The notes under the pieces: generated by a model | What the model was told of the DNA's origin: nothing | Database searches by the model: none | What the model saw: the letters and a program-made list of their open reading frames with translations, nothing else | Shown: positions 1 to 8,837 of the stretch, piece after piece | Position numbering within the stretch: the first letter of the stretch is position 1 | How the letters are laid out: the number at the start of each line of letters is the position of its first letter | Program-made: the position numbers and the translations under genes | From: Dichetophora obliterata | Lineage: Eukaryota > Arthropoda > Insecta > Diptera > Sciomyzidae | Assembly: GCA_963920525.1 (NCBI GenBank) | Contig: OY986439.1 | Span: 38,878,819-38,942,818 of the forward strand | Direction of reading: 5' to 3' | DNA: 64,000 nucleotides

Positions 1-722
1 TTGGTTGTATCCAGTTTTAACAAATTTTAAATATATAGTGAATATTTTAATTTAAAGCTTATGTGCAAAATTCCAAGTCACTACATAAATTTTTGTGGCA
101 TTTGTAGAGATTTTATTGTTTTGGTAAAGTAACTTTGTATGGGAGTTAGGTAGACATGGTTTTCATGCGATTTTTCACATTCTCGACCTTGATCTTCGTT
201 TTTGCCCGTCTACGGCGAAGCAAAAGGAGCGGTATATGTATTTGACTGGTATGTTTGCATGCATGTATGCTAATCTGTTCCACTCTCACTTCTAAACTAC
301 TTATCATATTTTGGCAAATGAGGTATCGTTGGAAGCGTTTTGATAGTCTTCTGGTTATTGAATATGTGCATCATATTAAATTTAATAAAGCGCTCTCTAG
401 AGAACATTAAGTCTTCTAACTTCTAAACTACTTATCATAATTTTACATATGCTCTTTTTCTCATAATATTTCTATACCATAATATTCTCAACCAGCTCAC
501 ATTCCTATAGGTGATGTGACGTCACATTAAATTTAATATGACGCCCTCTAGAGGATAGAAAGTCCACTAAACCCCTACCTGCGCTACTTATCATAATATA
601 AGGTATTATTTAACAGCAAAACAATAAAATATAAACAAAATAAATAAAAAGCTGATCTACAAATAAATACTTTATAAAAAATATAAACAAATACTTTATC
701 ACGAAAATATATCCCCAAAATT
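1..722. repeat. AT-rich non-coding stretch with three diverged repeat units
   Basis: No credible coding sequence is visible. A degenerate unit recurs three times. The block TCTAAACTACTTATCAT is at about 290-307 and 421-438, and a diverged form (GCGCTACTTATCATAAT) is near 581-597. The last two units also share ATTAAATTTAAT (about 374 and 527) followed by a CTCTAGAG core. Spacing is about 130-160 bp. It may be an old satellite fragment or the edge of a transposon. Confidence 0.5.
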
Positions 723-820
723 GAAATAAAAAATAAATTAAAAAAACTGAAACCCGACACTAAAAATCAAGCTCTTAAAAGTATGAAAAAAGAAAATATT
801 CTCATCTGAAATTTTTATGC
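723..820. repeat. Left arm (outer part) of a large inverted repeat
   Basis: This segment is the reverse complement of about 10590-10681 with roughly 85 percent identity by eye. Shared blocks include AAAAAAACTGAAACCCGAC and AAAAATCAAGCTCT. The inner continuation of the same arm is at 7787-7830, displaced by the insertions at 821-7784. Together the arms outline an old palindromic element of which 7831-10540 would be the interior. Confidence 0.6.
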
Positions 821-931
821 TCGGTTAAAAATCTTGGTATAAATTGAAACTTTTCTGTACTTTATATATGACTACATCAGCCTTAGTTTCAAACCTAGTA
901 TTTGCAAAACTCTAAAAAATCGTTTTAATAC

Positions 932-1255
932 TGTTGCGAAGCATCTGGCAATGCCGGCGGAGCCTGTCAAAAAATAATCTGTCAAACCTGACAAGTCAAT
1001 CGAAGAAACGTGCTCTAGTTTTTAAAGCAACTTCCTCCTTTCTTTCTTTCTTTCTTTGGCTTCAACGACACGTCCCGGCAGCAGCAGAAATAGAATCGAA
1101 AGAACAAACTAAAAGTAATTAATAAAAATCTTAACTGAATTTAATACAAATATTATAATAATCCTTTATCCTTTGAACTGTATGTAGGAATTTTTAAACC
1201 ATTTAAAAACAATAAAGAAGGTTGATAAAAATTAAAGCAGATTCTTTCGACAACA
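932..1255 (+). repeat. 5' LTR of the BEL/Pao element
   Basis: 324 bp, TG...CA ended, with the same length and sequence as 7118-7441. It contains a CTTT microsatellite near 1040-1056 and AATAAA hexamers near 1121 and 1211 that could serve polyadenylation. A 62-codon frame inside it is simply the tail of the polyprotein frame as it appears in the 3' copy. Confidence 0.93.
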
Positions 1256-1292
1256 AATTTAAAAATTCTTTTATTGTGCGATCTCTGCTACT

Positions 1293-4200
1293 GTGACAAT
1301 GCCACCAAAGACTACATTCAGTTGCATAAACTGCAACAAAAAAGACAACCAAGAAATGGTTTGCTGTGATAACTGCGACAGTTGGTTACACTATACCTGC
1401 GCGGGTGTAACTTCTGCAGTGGCTAATGTTGATTGGCGCTGCGAAACTTGTCGGGCGCTGATGGCTACTTCGCTAATAGAATCACAACAAAGCAAGGTTG
1501 TCGCTACTGAGGAAATAGCAAGAACGGAATTGAGTTGCAGCGGCCTGGCAAAGCAAAATTGTCAAAATGCAGCTATGCCGCCTACGCACGATCTAGATTA
1601 CAATTTTGTGGTCGCTGAGCATCCAGAGGTTTCCGACACTTTAACCGCGAAACGTACTGTTTACAATGTTGCAGAAGGCAATGATTCAAATGCTTTACGA
1701 CAATCATCAATAAAAAAAGGTGCAATTCGTCATAATGCATTAACGCCAAAAACTGCACTTTCCCAGGGTTCTATTGGTTCGAAGTTACGCAGGCAGCTGC
1801 AAATTAAGTTCGTAGAGGAGGAACAGACACTTATAAAAGACAAAGAGGCTGTTCTAGTCCGTAAAGAATTGCTTCTGCAACAACGCAGACAATTACTTGA
1901 GCAAATAGAGGAAGACAGCGATAAAACATCTGACGAAGAAGCTCGAGATAATATCCTCGCTAATTCGTGGCCAAAAACTCGCTCTTCTCGATCTAAATAC
2001 CCACAAGCAGAAAGTACGGCAGCGACGATGACAACTGAAGCTCAAGTTATTCAAGGGTCAGCTGCGTCCACTTCACATTTAAGTGAGTATAATTCAATTC
2101 TAAGCCAATTACTACAAAAGGTGCAGGCACTTGAGTTGCAGGTATCTGCAAAAGAAGACCATTCAACAACACAATGGTTGCCAGACATGATGACTGCAAA
2201 TATACCCTTGGGTGCCGAGTCAGGTGAAGTTAGAATGAAGCATGGTTCCCGACGCCTCACACGTGAACAAATTGCTGCCCGAACTGGAGTATCCACAGAC
2301 TTGCCAAAATTTACTGGGAAGCCGGACGAGTGGCCAATATTTTTAGCAAGCTTTGAGCAGACTACTGCACTGTGCGGTTTCTCAGATGAAGAAAACCTTA
2401 TACGACTCCGTGATGCTTTGGATGGTCCCGCGCGCTATTATGTAAAGAGCTTGCTGCTACACTCATCATGCGTCCCACAAATTCTGCAAACACTGCGTAT
2501 GAAGTTCGGACGGCCGGAATTGATTATTGATGTCCTTCTGACAAAGGTGCGAGATTTGCCAGCCCTTAAAGAAAATAGACTAGACTCAATAGTAGACTTC
2601 GCAATAGAAGTGCAGAACATATGCGCAACCATGAAAGCATCAGGACTGATAAGCTATCTTAATAACCCAGAGCTTGAACAAGAACTGGTGAGCAGACTTC
2701 CAGGTTTATTAGGTGCATTTTGGGGTATGCACAAAACCACACTAAAGTCAAGCAACCTAGGGCACTTCAGCAGCTGGCTTTTCCATTTGGCCCAAGGTGC
2801 AAATAGCGTTTTGATCCCAAGTACCTCTACAAAGTCGCAAAAGCGGGGAAATACCAATGTCCATACCTTATTGGACTCCCAAGCGAACGGATGCATTATC
2901 TGCGAGGGATCATGCCTAAGTGTGGAGAACTGCGAATCGTTCGTTAAAATGCTGCCAGAAAAAAGGTGGAAAAAAGTGAGAGAGCTCGCACTGTGTCGTC
3001 GTTGTCTCAAGCAACATTCCCCAACAGCATGCAAAAAAACTTCTGTTTGCAACGTAACCGGCTGTTTCTCTTTACACCATCCTATTTTGCATAAAGAAGC
3101 TGATGAAAACGATATAAGTAGACCAGTAAGTCACACCAACCAATGTGATGATAACTCATCAATCTTATTTCGAATCTTGCCAGTTATCTTACATGCCAAT
3201 GGAGCTCAGGTAAAGACATACGCATTCTTTGACGACGGATCTTCACTAACGCTTCTAGACGAGGAACTCAGCATCGAACTTAATCTTAAGGGAACTCCAC
3301 AACCATTATGTATGCGTTGGACAGCAGATACGCATCGTTATGAGGATAATTCAAGTGTGGTAAATTTAGAAATATCTGGAGGTAATAACCATAAACGTTT
3401 TTCTCTTAACGATGTCCATACAGTTCAGAAACTAGGACTGCCGCTGCAATCGATCGATGTTAAGACTCTTCAAGCAAAATATAAGCATCTGCGAGGAATT
3501 CCCTTAAAATCGTATTCAAATGCGGAGCCGAAGTTATTGATTGGTCTAAACAACAGCAAGCTCGGGCTCAGCTTGCGGCAAAGAGAAGGTGGGGCCATAG
3601 AACCTATCGCAGAAAAGACACGCTTAGGCTGGACCATAAAGGGTCCGCTAGCCGATGGACAGAAACTGTTAACCTCAAACACTCACCACGTATTTCACGC
3701 GTGCGGCTGTGATGTGACAGCCAATACGGAACTATTGCAAACTGTCAAGGACTATATATTTCTTGATAATCTAGGAGTAAATCAATCTAACTCGTTAAAT
3801 GCGGTCGAAGATCAGGATGCAATTAAACAATTGCAAGCAAAGACTATACGGGTAGGTTGTCAGTACGAAACAGGGCTGCTCTGGCAAAATAAACAATTTT
3901 CAATTCCTGACAGCTACCCTATGGCAGAGCGGAGAGCATTTTGTTTAGAACAACGCATGCAGAGAGATTCTAAATTAGCTGAGGCACTGCAACAAAAAAT
4001 TGAGGAGTATGTATATAAAGGCTACGCAAGAAAACTGAGCCCAGATGAAATCGACGTGAAACCCTGCTGGTACCTGCCAATATTTCCAGTGCATAATTCC
4101 AGTAAGCCAAAAAAGCTGCGAATTGTATGGGACGCAGCAGCCAAAGTCAACGGAATATCTCTTAATAGCATGCTTCTCAAAGGGCCTGACCAACTTACGC

Positions 4201-7163
4201 CTCTGCTAACTGTATTAAGGCGTTTCCGACAGAAGAGTGTGGCAATAAGTGGAGACATAGCTGAGATGTTTCACCAAGTAAAAATGCGCATGGAAGACCA
4301 GCATTTTCAACGTTTTCTATGGTTCGATCCAGGAGCAAAGGCACCATCAACATATGTCATGAGTGTGATGACGTTTGGTGCGACATGTTCACCGAGCTGC
4401 GCACAGTTTGTTAAAAACAGTAACGCAAAGGAGTTTAGCCATCAATATCCACGAGCTTTCGAATGTATAACTGACAGCCATTATGTAGATGACATGCTAG
4501 ACAGCGTTGACACTGAAGAGGAAGCAATTGCATTAGCTACAGAGGTGCGTCGTATACATTCTAAAGGTGGATTCTACATAAGAAATTGGATGTCAAACTC
4601 TACCGCCGTGTTACGTGCTTTAAATGCGGAACCAACCAGTGAGCTTTGCCTTAACATGAACGCAGAAACGGGTGCTGAAAAGGTTCTCGGAATGTGGTGG
4701 GAGACCAGAACTGACTCCTTCATATTTAAAGTGAGCAACCGTTATAAAAATAGCGACGTACTAAGTGAGAACCATCGTCCGACAAAACGAGAACTCCTGA
4801 GTTTTATAATGTCACTATTTGACCCATTAGGCCTCCTCGGGTTCTACACTATGTACGCTAAAATCATATTTCAAGAGACTTGGAGAACTGGTTGTACCTG
4901 GGACGAACCTTTGAATGATGAGCAGTATGTAAAATGGAAGCAATGGATTCGACAATTACCTGACGTTGAAAAAATGAGAATTCCTAGGTGCTACGTGAGC
5001 AAACCTTTTCAGCGCTATCCAGATACAGAACTCCACACCTTCGTCGATGCCAGTGAGAATGGCTATGCTGCAGTAAGTTATTTACGTTGCCAAGAAAATA
5101 ATAATATCGTGTGCTGTTTGGTTGGCTGTAAAACTAAGGTGGCACCCTTGAAATGCATGTCAATACCGCGGTTGGAGCTCCAAGCCGCCTTGCTTGGTGC
5201 AAGACTAGCTGATGATCTCTACAAAACTCATTCAATAAAAATTGCCCGCAAAGTATTCTGGTCAGATTCTCGCACTGTCATAGCCTGGTTACAGTCAGAC
5301 CATCGACGCTACAAGCAATTTGTAGCATTTAGAGTAAGCGAAATCCTGGAACTAAGTGATTTAGAATCATGGAATTGGATTCAATCAAGCGATAACGTTG
5401 CAGACGAGGCCACTAAATGGCAACATAGTCCAGACTTTTCCACTAATAGTCGCTGGCTTAATGGGCCAGCATTTTTAAAACTAGACCAAAGCCAGTGGCC
5501 ACAGCAGAAAAACAAAATAAAAGTCCTCACAACTGAAGAACTGCGAACACAGTTTGTCGGTCAACATACAGAAGTAGAATGCGTTGAATCCAAAGCTGAG
5601 AAATCAGAACAACTTCATACGAGGTATCGTTTTTTTTCAAATTGGCGAAAACTTCTACGAGCTATTGCGACAGTCGTACACGTTGCTCGCCTTTGGAAAC
5701 AGAAGGCCTTAGAACCATTACCGAACTTGCAATACGAACATATTTCTCAGGATGAATTTAAAATTGCTGAAGAGTTATTGTGGAAAGCTGCGCAGTATGA
5801 AGCGTTCTCCAATGAAATAGCTTCTTTAAAAAATGGAACCAAAATTAAAAAATCAAGCTTTCTTTACAAGCTCTCGCCCTACATGGACGAAAGAGGCGTA
5901 CTACGGATTGAAGGTAGGATCACTGGTAAGTACGAAAACAAGCCTGTAATCCTACCTAAAGATCATCACATTACATATTTAATTGTTTTTCACGAGCATT
6001 GCAAATATTATCATGGTAGCCATGAGACTGTGATTAATGAGCTGCGGCAAAAATTCTGGATACCAAGATTGAGAGCTGTTTTAAATTCAACACGAAGAAA
6101 ATGTCAAGAATGTTGCAACAGTACTGTGCAGCCACACCCTCCACGTATGGGACCACTTCCATCGATGAGAATTGCACCATTTCAAAGACCATTTTCCTAC
6201 GTTGGAGTGGACTATTTTGGTCCGTTGTACGTGACAGTTCGTCGCAGTAGTGAGAAAAGGTATGGCGTGTTGTTCACCTGCATGACGACGAGAGCTGTTC
6301 ATCTTGAAGTTGCATATTCGTTATCATCGGATTCCTGCATCCTTACAATTCGAAATTTCATAGGTCGACGAGGCTCACCCATCGAGTTTTGCAGTGACAA
6401 CGGTACCAATTTCAGAGGAGCAGAGCGAGAATTGGCAGAAGCATTCGCAAGCATGGACAAGAACCTGTTGGTCTCCACATTCACAAGTCCATCCACCAAG
6501 TGGCAGTTTATACCGCCCTCGTCACCGCATATGGGAGGTGCCTGGGAACGCCTAGTACGTTCAGTGAAAGTCGTACTCTATAAGGTTTTGTGCAAGCACA
6601 AGGTAACTGATGAGCTTCTGCGAGCTGCGTTAATAGAGGTGGAAATGGTGATTAATTCGCGTCCCCTTACCTATGTACCAATCAGTCATGATAACGACGA
6701 GGCGCTTACACCCAATCACTTTTTGCTGGGATCATCCAACGGAGCAAAACCATTGACTGAGGTAGGAGATAATAGTATTTTATTAAGAAAAAGCTGGCTC
6801 ACCTCACAACAAATAGCAAATGCTTTCTGGAAGCAGTGGTTGCTGCAGTATTTACCTACTATAACGCGGCGTACTAAATGGTTTGAAGAGGTAAAGCCTA
6901 TCATAGTTGGGGACATTGTATACATTGTCGATCCAGATCAACCCAGAAATTGCTGGCCCCGGGGAAAAGTGATCAGTGTGGCAAAAGGAAAAGATGGTCG
7001 AGTAAGGAGCGCATCAGTGCAGACGGCCGCAGGCGTGTATGATAGACCTGCTGCAAAAATTGCTGTTTTAGATGTTCAAAATAGGGTAGAACCTGTTCAG
7101 GATATACCAGGGGGGAGTGTTGCGAAGCATCTGGCAATGCCGGCGGAGCCTGTCAAAAAATAA
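1293..7163 (+). CDS. BEL/Pao Gag-Pol polyprotein with N-terminal PHD finger
   Basis: 1956 residues, open throughout; the ATG lies 38 bases after the 5' LTR. Domains in order: a C4HC3 PHD-type zinc finger (about 11-53, with WLHYTC and WRCETC); a charged coiled-coil-like stretch (about 165-225); a DUF1759-type Gag domain starting at LPKFTGKPDEW (about 335-480); Cys/His knuckle-like segments (about 530-600); a retropepsin-like DDGSS (about 647); reverse transcriptase with YVDD (about 1065); an RNase H-like region with FVDAS (about 1250) and SDSRT; an integrase with an HHCC zinc-binding segment (about 1565-1605), a catalytic core (VDYFGP, CSDNGTNF, GGAWERL, about 1638-1752) and a C-terminal DUF5641-like domain. 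The stop lies inside the 3' LTR. The product would assemble particles, reverse-transcribe the element RNA and integrate the copy. The PHD finger is the unusual part; it may bind histone tails, which is inference. Confidence 0.95.
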   Translation: MTMPPKTTFSCINCNKKDNQEMVCCDNCDSWLHYTCAGVTSAVANVDWRCETCRALMATSLIESQQSKVVATEEIARTELSCSGLAKQNCQNAAMPPTHDLDYNFVVAEHPEVSDTLTAKRTVYNVAEGNDSNALRQSSIKKGAIRHNALTPKTALSQGSIGSKLRRQLQIKFVEEEQTLIKDKEAVLVRKELLLQQRRQLLEQIEEDSDKTSDEEARDNILANSWPKTRSSRSKYPQAESTAATMTTEAQVIQGSAASTSHLSEYNSILSQLLQKVQALELQVSAKEDHSTTQWLPDMMTANIPLGAESGEVRMKHGSRRLTREQIAARTGVSTDLPKFTGKPDEWPIFLASFEQTTALCGFSDEENLIRLRDALDGPARYYVKSLLLHSSCVPQILQTLRMKFGRPELIIDVLLTKVRDLPALKENRLDSIVDFAIEVQNICATMKASGLISYLNNPELEQELVSRLPGLLGAFWGMHKTTLKSSNLGHFSSWLFHLAQGANSVLIPSTSTKSQKRGNTNVHTLLDSQANGCIICEGSCLSVENCESFVKMLPEKRWKKVRELALCRRCLKQHSPTACKKTSVCNVTGCFSLHHPILHKEADENDISRPVSHTNQCDDNSSILFRILPVILHANGAQVKTYAFFDDGSSLTLLDEELSIELNLKGTPQPLCMRWTADTHRYEDNSSVVNLEISGGNNHKRFSLNDVHTVQKLGLPLQSIDVKTLQAKYKHLRGIPLKSYSNAEPKLLIGLNNSKLGLSLRQREGGAIEPIAEKTRLGWTIKGPLADGQKLLTSNTHHVFHACGCDVTANTELLQTVKDYIFLDNLGVNQSNSLNAVEDQDAIKQLQAKTIRVGCQYETGLLWQNKQFSIPDSYPMAERRAFCLEQRMQRDSKLAEALQQKIEEYVYKGYARKLSPDEIDVKPCWYLPIFPVHNSSKPKKLRIVWDAAAKVNGISLNSMLLKGPDQLTPLLTVLRRFRQKSVAISGDIAEMFHQVKMRMEDQHFQRFLWFDPGAKAPSTYVMSVMTFGATCSPSCAQFVKNSNAKEFSHQYPRAFECITDSHYVDDMLDSVDTEEEAIALATEVRRIHSKGGFYIRNWMSNSTAVLRALNAEPTSELCLNMNAETGAEKVLGMWWETRTDSFIFKVSNRYKNSDVLSENHRPTKRELLSFIMSLFDPLGLLGFYTMYAKIIFQETWRTGCTWDEPLNDEQYVKWKQWIRQLPDVEKMRIPRCYVSKPFQRYPDTELHTFVDASENGYAAVSYLRCQENNNIVCCLVGCKTKVAPLKCMSIPRLELQAALLGARLADDLYKTHSIKIARKVFWSDSRTVIAWLQSDHRRYKQFVAFRVSEILELSDLESWNWIQSSDNVADEATKWQHSPDFSTNSRWLNGPAFLKLDQSQWPQQKNKIKVLTTEELRTQFVGQHTEVECVESKAEKSEQLHTRYRFFSNWRKLLRAIATVVHVARLWKQKALEPLPNLQYEHISQDEFKIAEELLWKAAQYEAFSNEIASLKNGTKIKKSSFLYKLSPYMDERGVLRIEGRITGKYENKPVILPKDHHITYLIVFHEHCKYYHGSHETVINELRQKFWIPRLRAVLNSTRRKCQECCNSTVQPHPPRMGPLPSMRIAPFQRPFSYVGVDYFGPLYVTVRRSSEKRYGVLFTCMTTRAVHLEVAYSLSSDSCILTIRNFIGRRGSPIEFCSDNGTNFRGAERELAEAFASMDKNLLVSTFTSPSTKWQFIPPSSPHMGGAWERLVRSVKVVLYKVLCKHKVTDELLRAALIEVEMVINSRPLTYVPISHDNDEALTPNHFLLGSSNGAKPLTEVGDNSILLRKSWLTSQQIANAFWKQWLLQYLPTITRRTKWFEEVKPIIVGDIVYIVDPDQPRNCWPRGKVISVAKGKDGRVRSASVQTAAGVYDRPAAKIAVLDVQNRVEPVQDIPGGSVAKHLAMPAEPVKK
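7109..7117 (+). promoter_or_regulatory. Polypurine tract of the BEL element
   Basis: AGGGGGGAG directly abuts the 3' LTR (TGTTG at 7118). This is the expected place and composition of the plus-strand primer in LTR retrotransposons. It lies inside the coding frame. Confidence 0.85.
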
Positions 7164-7441
7164 TCTGTCAAACCTGACAAGTCAATCGAAGAAACGTGCT
7201 CTAGTTTTTAAAGCAACTTCCTCCTTTCTTTCTTTCTTTCTTTGGCTTCAACGACACGTCCCGGCAGCAGCAGAAATAGAATCGAAAGAACAAACTAAAA
7301 GTAATTAATAAAAATCTTAACTGAATTTAATACAAATATTATAATAATCCTTTATCCTTTGAACTGTATGTAGGAATTTTTAAACCATTTAAAAACAATA
7401 AAGAAGGTTGATAAAAATTAAAGCAGATTCTTTCGACAACA
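7118..7441 (+). repeat. 3' LTR of the BEL/Pao element
   Basis: Identical to 932-1255 as read by eye. The polyprotein runs 15 codons into it and stops at TAA (7161-7163). AATAC follows at 7442-7446. Confidence 0.93.
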
Positions 7442-7507
7442 AATACAGCTTTGGTTTAAAATTTAGTACAAGCTTGGATTGAAATATAAAAAGAAAATAA
7501 CAAACAC

Positions 7508-7577
7508 AGTGAGATTCGAACCAGAGACATCAAATTTGAAAGCTCACTACGTTAACCACTGGGCCGTTGCGCTATAC
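7508..7577 (-). other. tRNA-like module 1 (A and B box, not a functional tRNA)
   Basis: On the minus strand a B-box-like GGTTCGAATCTC (plus 7511-7522) lies downstream of an A-box-like CCCAGTGGTTAACG at normal tRNA spacing. The acceptor, anticodon and T stems do not pair well, so I read it as a tRNA-derived pol III promoter relic. It lies inside the small inverted-repeat element at 821-7784. Confidence 0.5.
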
Positions 7578-7786
7578 GAAGCAAAAGCAATAAACAAGCA
7601 TATGTACCGAATATTCTAATATTGTGTTTAGCATTCCAATATTTCTTTGGTTTAAATTTTAGTACAGAAAAGTTTTAATTATGGGCTAGTATTTGTGTAA
7701 GTTTAAATTTTAAACCTCAAGGTAAAAATCTGTAGTAGTATTTAAGCTGGACTAACATTTATTCCAAGACTTTTAACCGAGTGAAT

Positions 7787-7830
7787 AAACTATTCAATAT
7801 TTTTGTTTATTAAATAAACAACTTACACAT
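7787..7830. repeat. Left arm (inner part) of the large inverted repeat
   Basis: About 42 bp (TAAACTATTCAATATTT onward, through TTATTAAATAAACAACTTACA) reappear as the reverse complement at 10541-10585, nearly without mismatch. This continues the arm interrupted at 820. Confidence 0.75.
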
Positions 7831-7933
7831 TATATATTTCATTGTATTTTATACATGTTCATAGTGATATTCAGAAGATAGCCGTGGTCGTATGCCACCT
7901 ATCCTAACAAAACAATACATTGTAACAGTAGTA

Positions 7934-8683
7934 CACGAAGAAAACTGTTTGCTAAATTTGTATTGTGGTTACGCAAAACTTGCGCTTGATTCTCAGCCTC
8001 TTCAAAATTATGCTAAATTTCAGCAAAAACTAATCAAAATTTGCTATTTCAATTTATAATAACTAAGCAAATATTTGTTTGAATTAAGTAGAAATTTGCT
8101 ATTCCAATTTATAATAACTTAGCAAATATTTGTTTGAATTAAGTACAAATTTGCTTTTGCAGTTTATAATAACTAAGCAAATATTTGCTTGAATTAAGTC
8201 AAAATTTTGCTAAGATGTTATAAACTGCAAAAGCAAATTTTTACTTAATTCAAGCAAGTATTTGCTTAGTTATTATAAATTGAAATAACAAATTTTGATT
8301 AGTTTTTGCTGAAATCTAGCATATTTTTTGAAGTAAAATAAATATTAACATTTAATTAAATTGAAAAATTACCACCATCTGGAGATTTAAACCTCGGCCG
8401 TGTGGGTGTAGGTGCATGGGCTTATCCATTCGACCATCGGAGTTATTAACCAATCGTCGCCTAATTTTCTTCATAAAGAATAAACGGGTGCTCGTGTGTT
8501 TAGAAAAAATTTGCTTGAATTGAGTAAAAATTTGCTATTTGACTTTATAACTTAGCAAATATTTACTTGAATTAAGAAAAAATTTGCTATTCCAATATAT
8601 AATAACTAAACAAATATTAGCTTGAATTACTTTTGCTTTTAAGCAAAACATTGTTTGATTCAAGCAAATTAATTTTCTCCGTG
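7934..8683. mobile_element. Non-autonomous TA-flanked element with CACGGAGAAAA-type ends (copy 1)
   Basis: It begins TA|CACGAAGAAAACTG and ends TTTTCTCCGTG|TA, giving TA duplications as in the Tc1/mariner superfamily. The interior repeats a 40-60 bp unit containing AAGCAAATATTTG and TTGAATTAAG, first in one orientation (8025-8200) and then mirrored (8215-8330). It also contains a tRNA-like module (8373-8446). No coding capacity is visible. A second copy is at 14755-15705. Confidence 0.75.
8373..8446 (-). other. tRNA-like module 2
   Basis: The reverse complement reads an A-box-like TGGTCGAATGGATAAG followed at tRNA spacing by a B-box-like GAGGTTTAAATCTCC. The T-arm can pair (GGAG with CTCC type ends), but the acceptor stem is poor. 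It sits inside the TA-flanked element at 7934-8683. Confidence 0.45.
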
Positions 8684-8837
8684 TAATCTTAATCTTTAGG
8701 GCAAAGTGCATCAAGAGGACGACATATCACCATACATCTAGAGGTTTACATATATATGAGGTGCCATACGACTACGGATATATTCTGAATATCATTATGA
8801 ATATGTATTAAATACAATAAAATATATTATGTGTGCA

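Larger units (their letters stand above)
932..7441 (+). mobile_element. Full-length BEL/Pao LTR retrotransposon
   Basis: The element is 6510 bp. Two 324-bp LTRs start with TGTTG and end with AACA and appear identical base for base. AATAC precedes the 5' LTR (927-931) and follows the 3' LTR (7442-7446), giving a 5-bp target-site duplication as expected for BEL. One uninterrupted polyprotein frame of 1956 codons fills the interior. Identical LTRs, an intact frame and a perfect duplication point to a very recent, possibly still active insertion. I see no canonical TGG-starting primer-binding site directly after the 5' LTR. Confidence 0.95.
821..7784. mobile_element. Small inverted-repeat element (about 450 bp) split by the BEL insertion
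   Basis: The ends are inverted copies: CTCGGTTAAAAATCTTGG at 821-838 and its imperfect reverse complement CCAAGACTTTTAACCGAG at 7767-7784. Removing the BEL element (932-7441) and one copy of its 5-bp duplication leaves about 449 bp. The interior carries a tRNA-like A/B-box module on the minus strand (7508-7577). A related end, with CTTGG and GGTTGAAAATC blocks, occurs at about 50565-50588. No transposase is present, so it is non-autonomous. The superfamily is not assigned because the flanking duplication is unclear. Confidence 0.6.

Noticed and set aside
932..1122. 62-codon frame inside the 5' LTR
   Set aside because: Copy of the polyprotein tail region; uses a TTG start and has no independent support.
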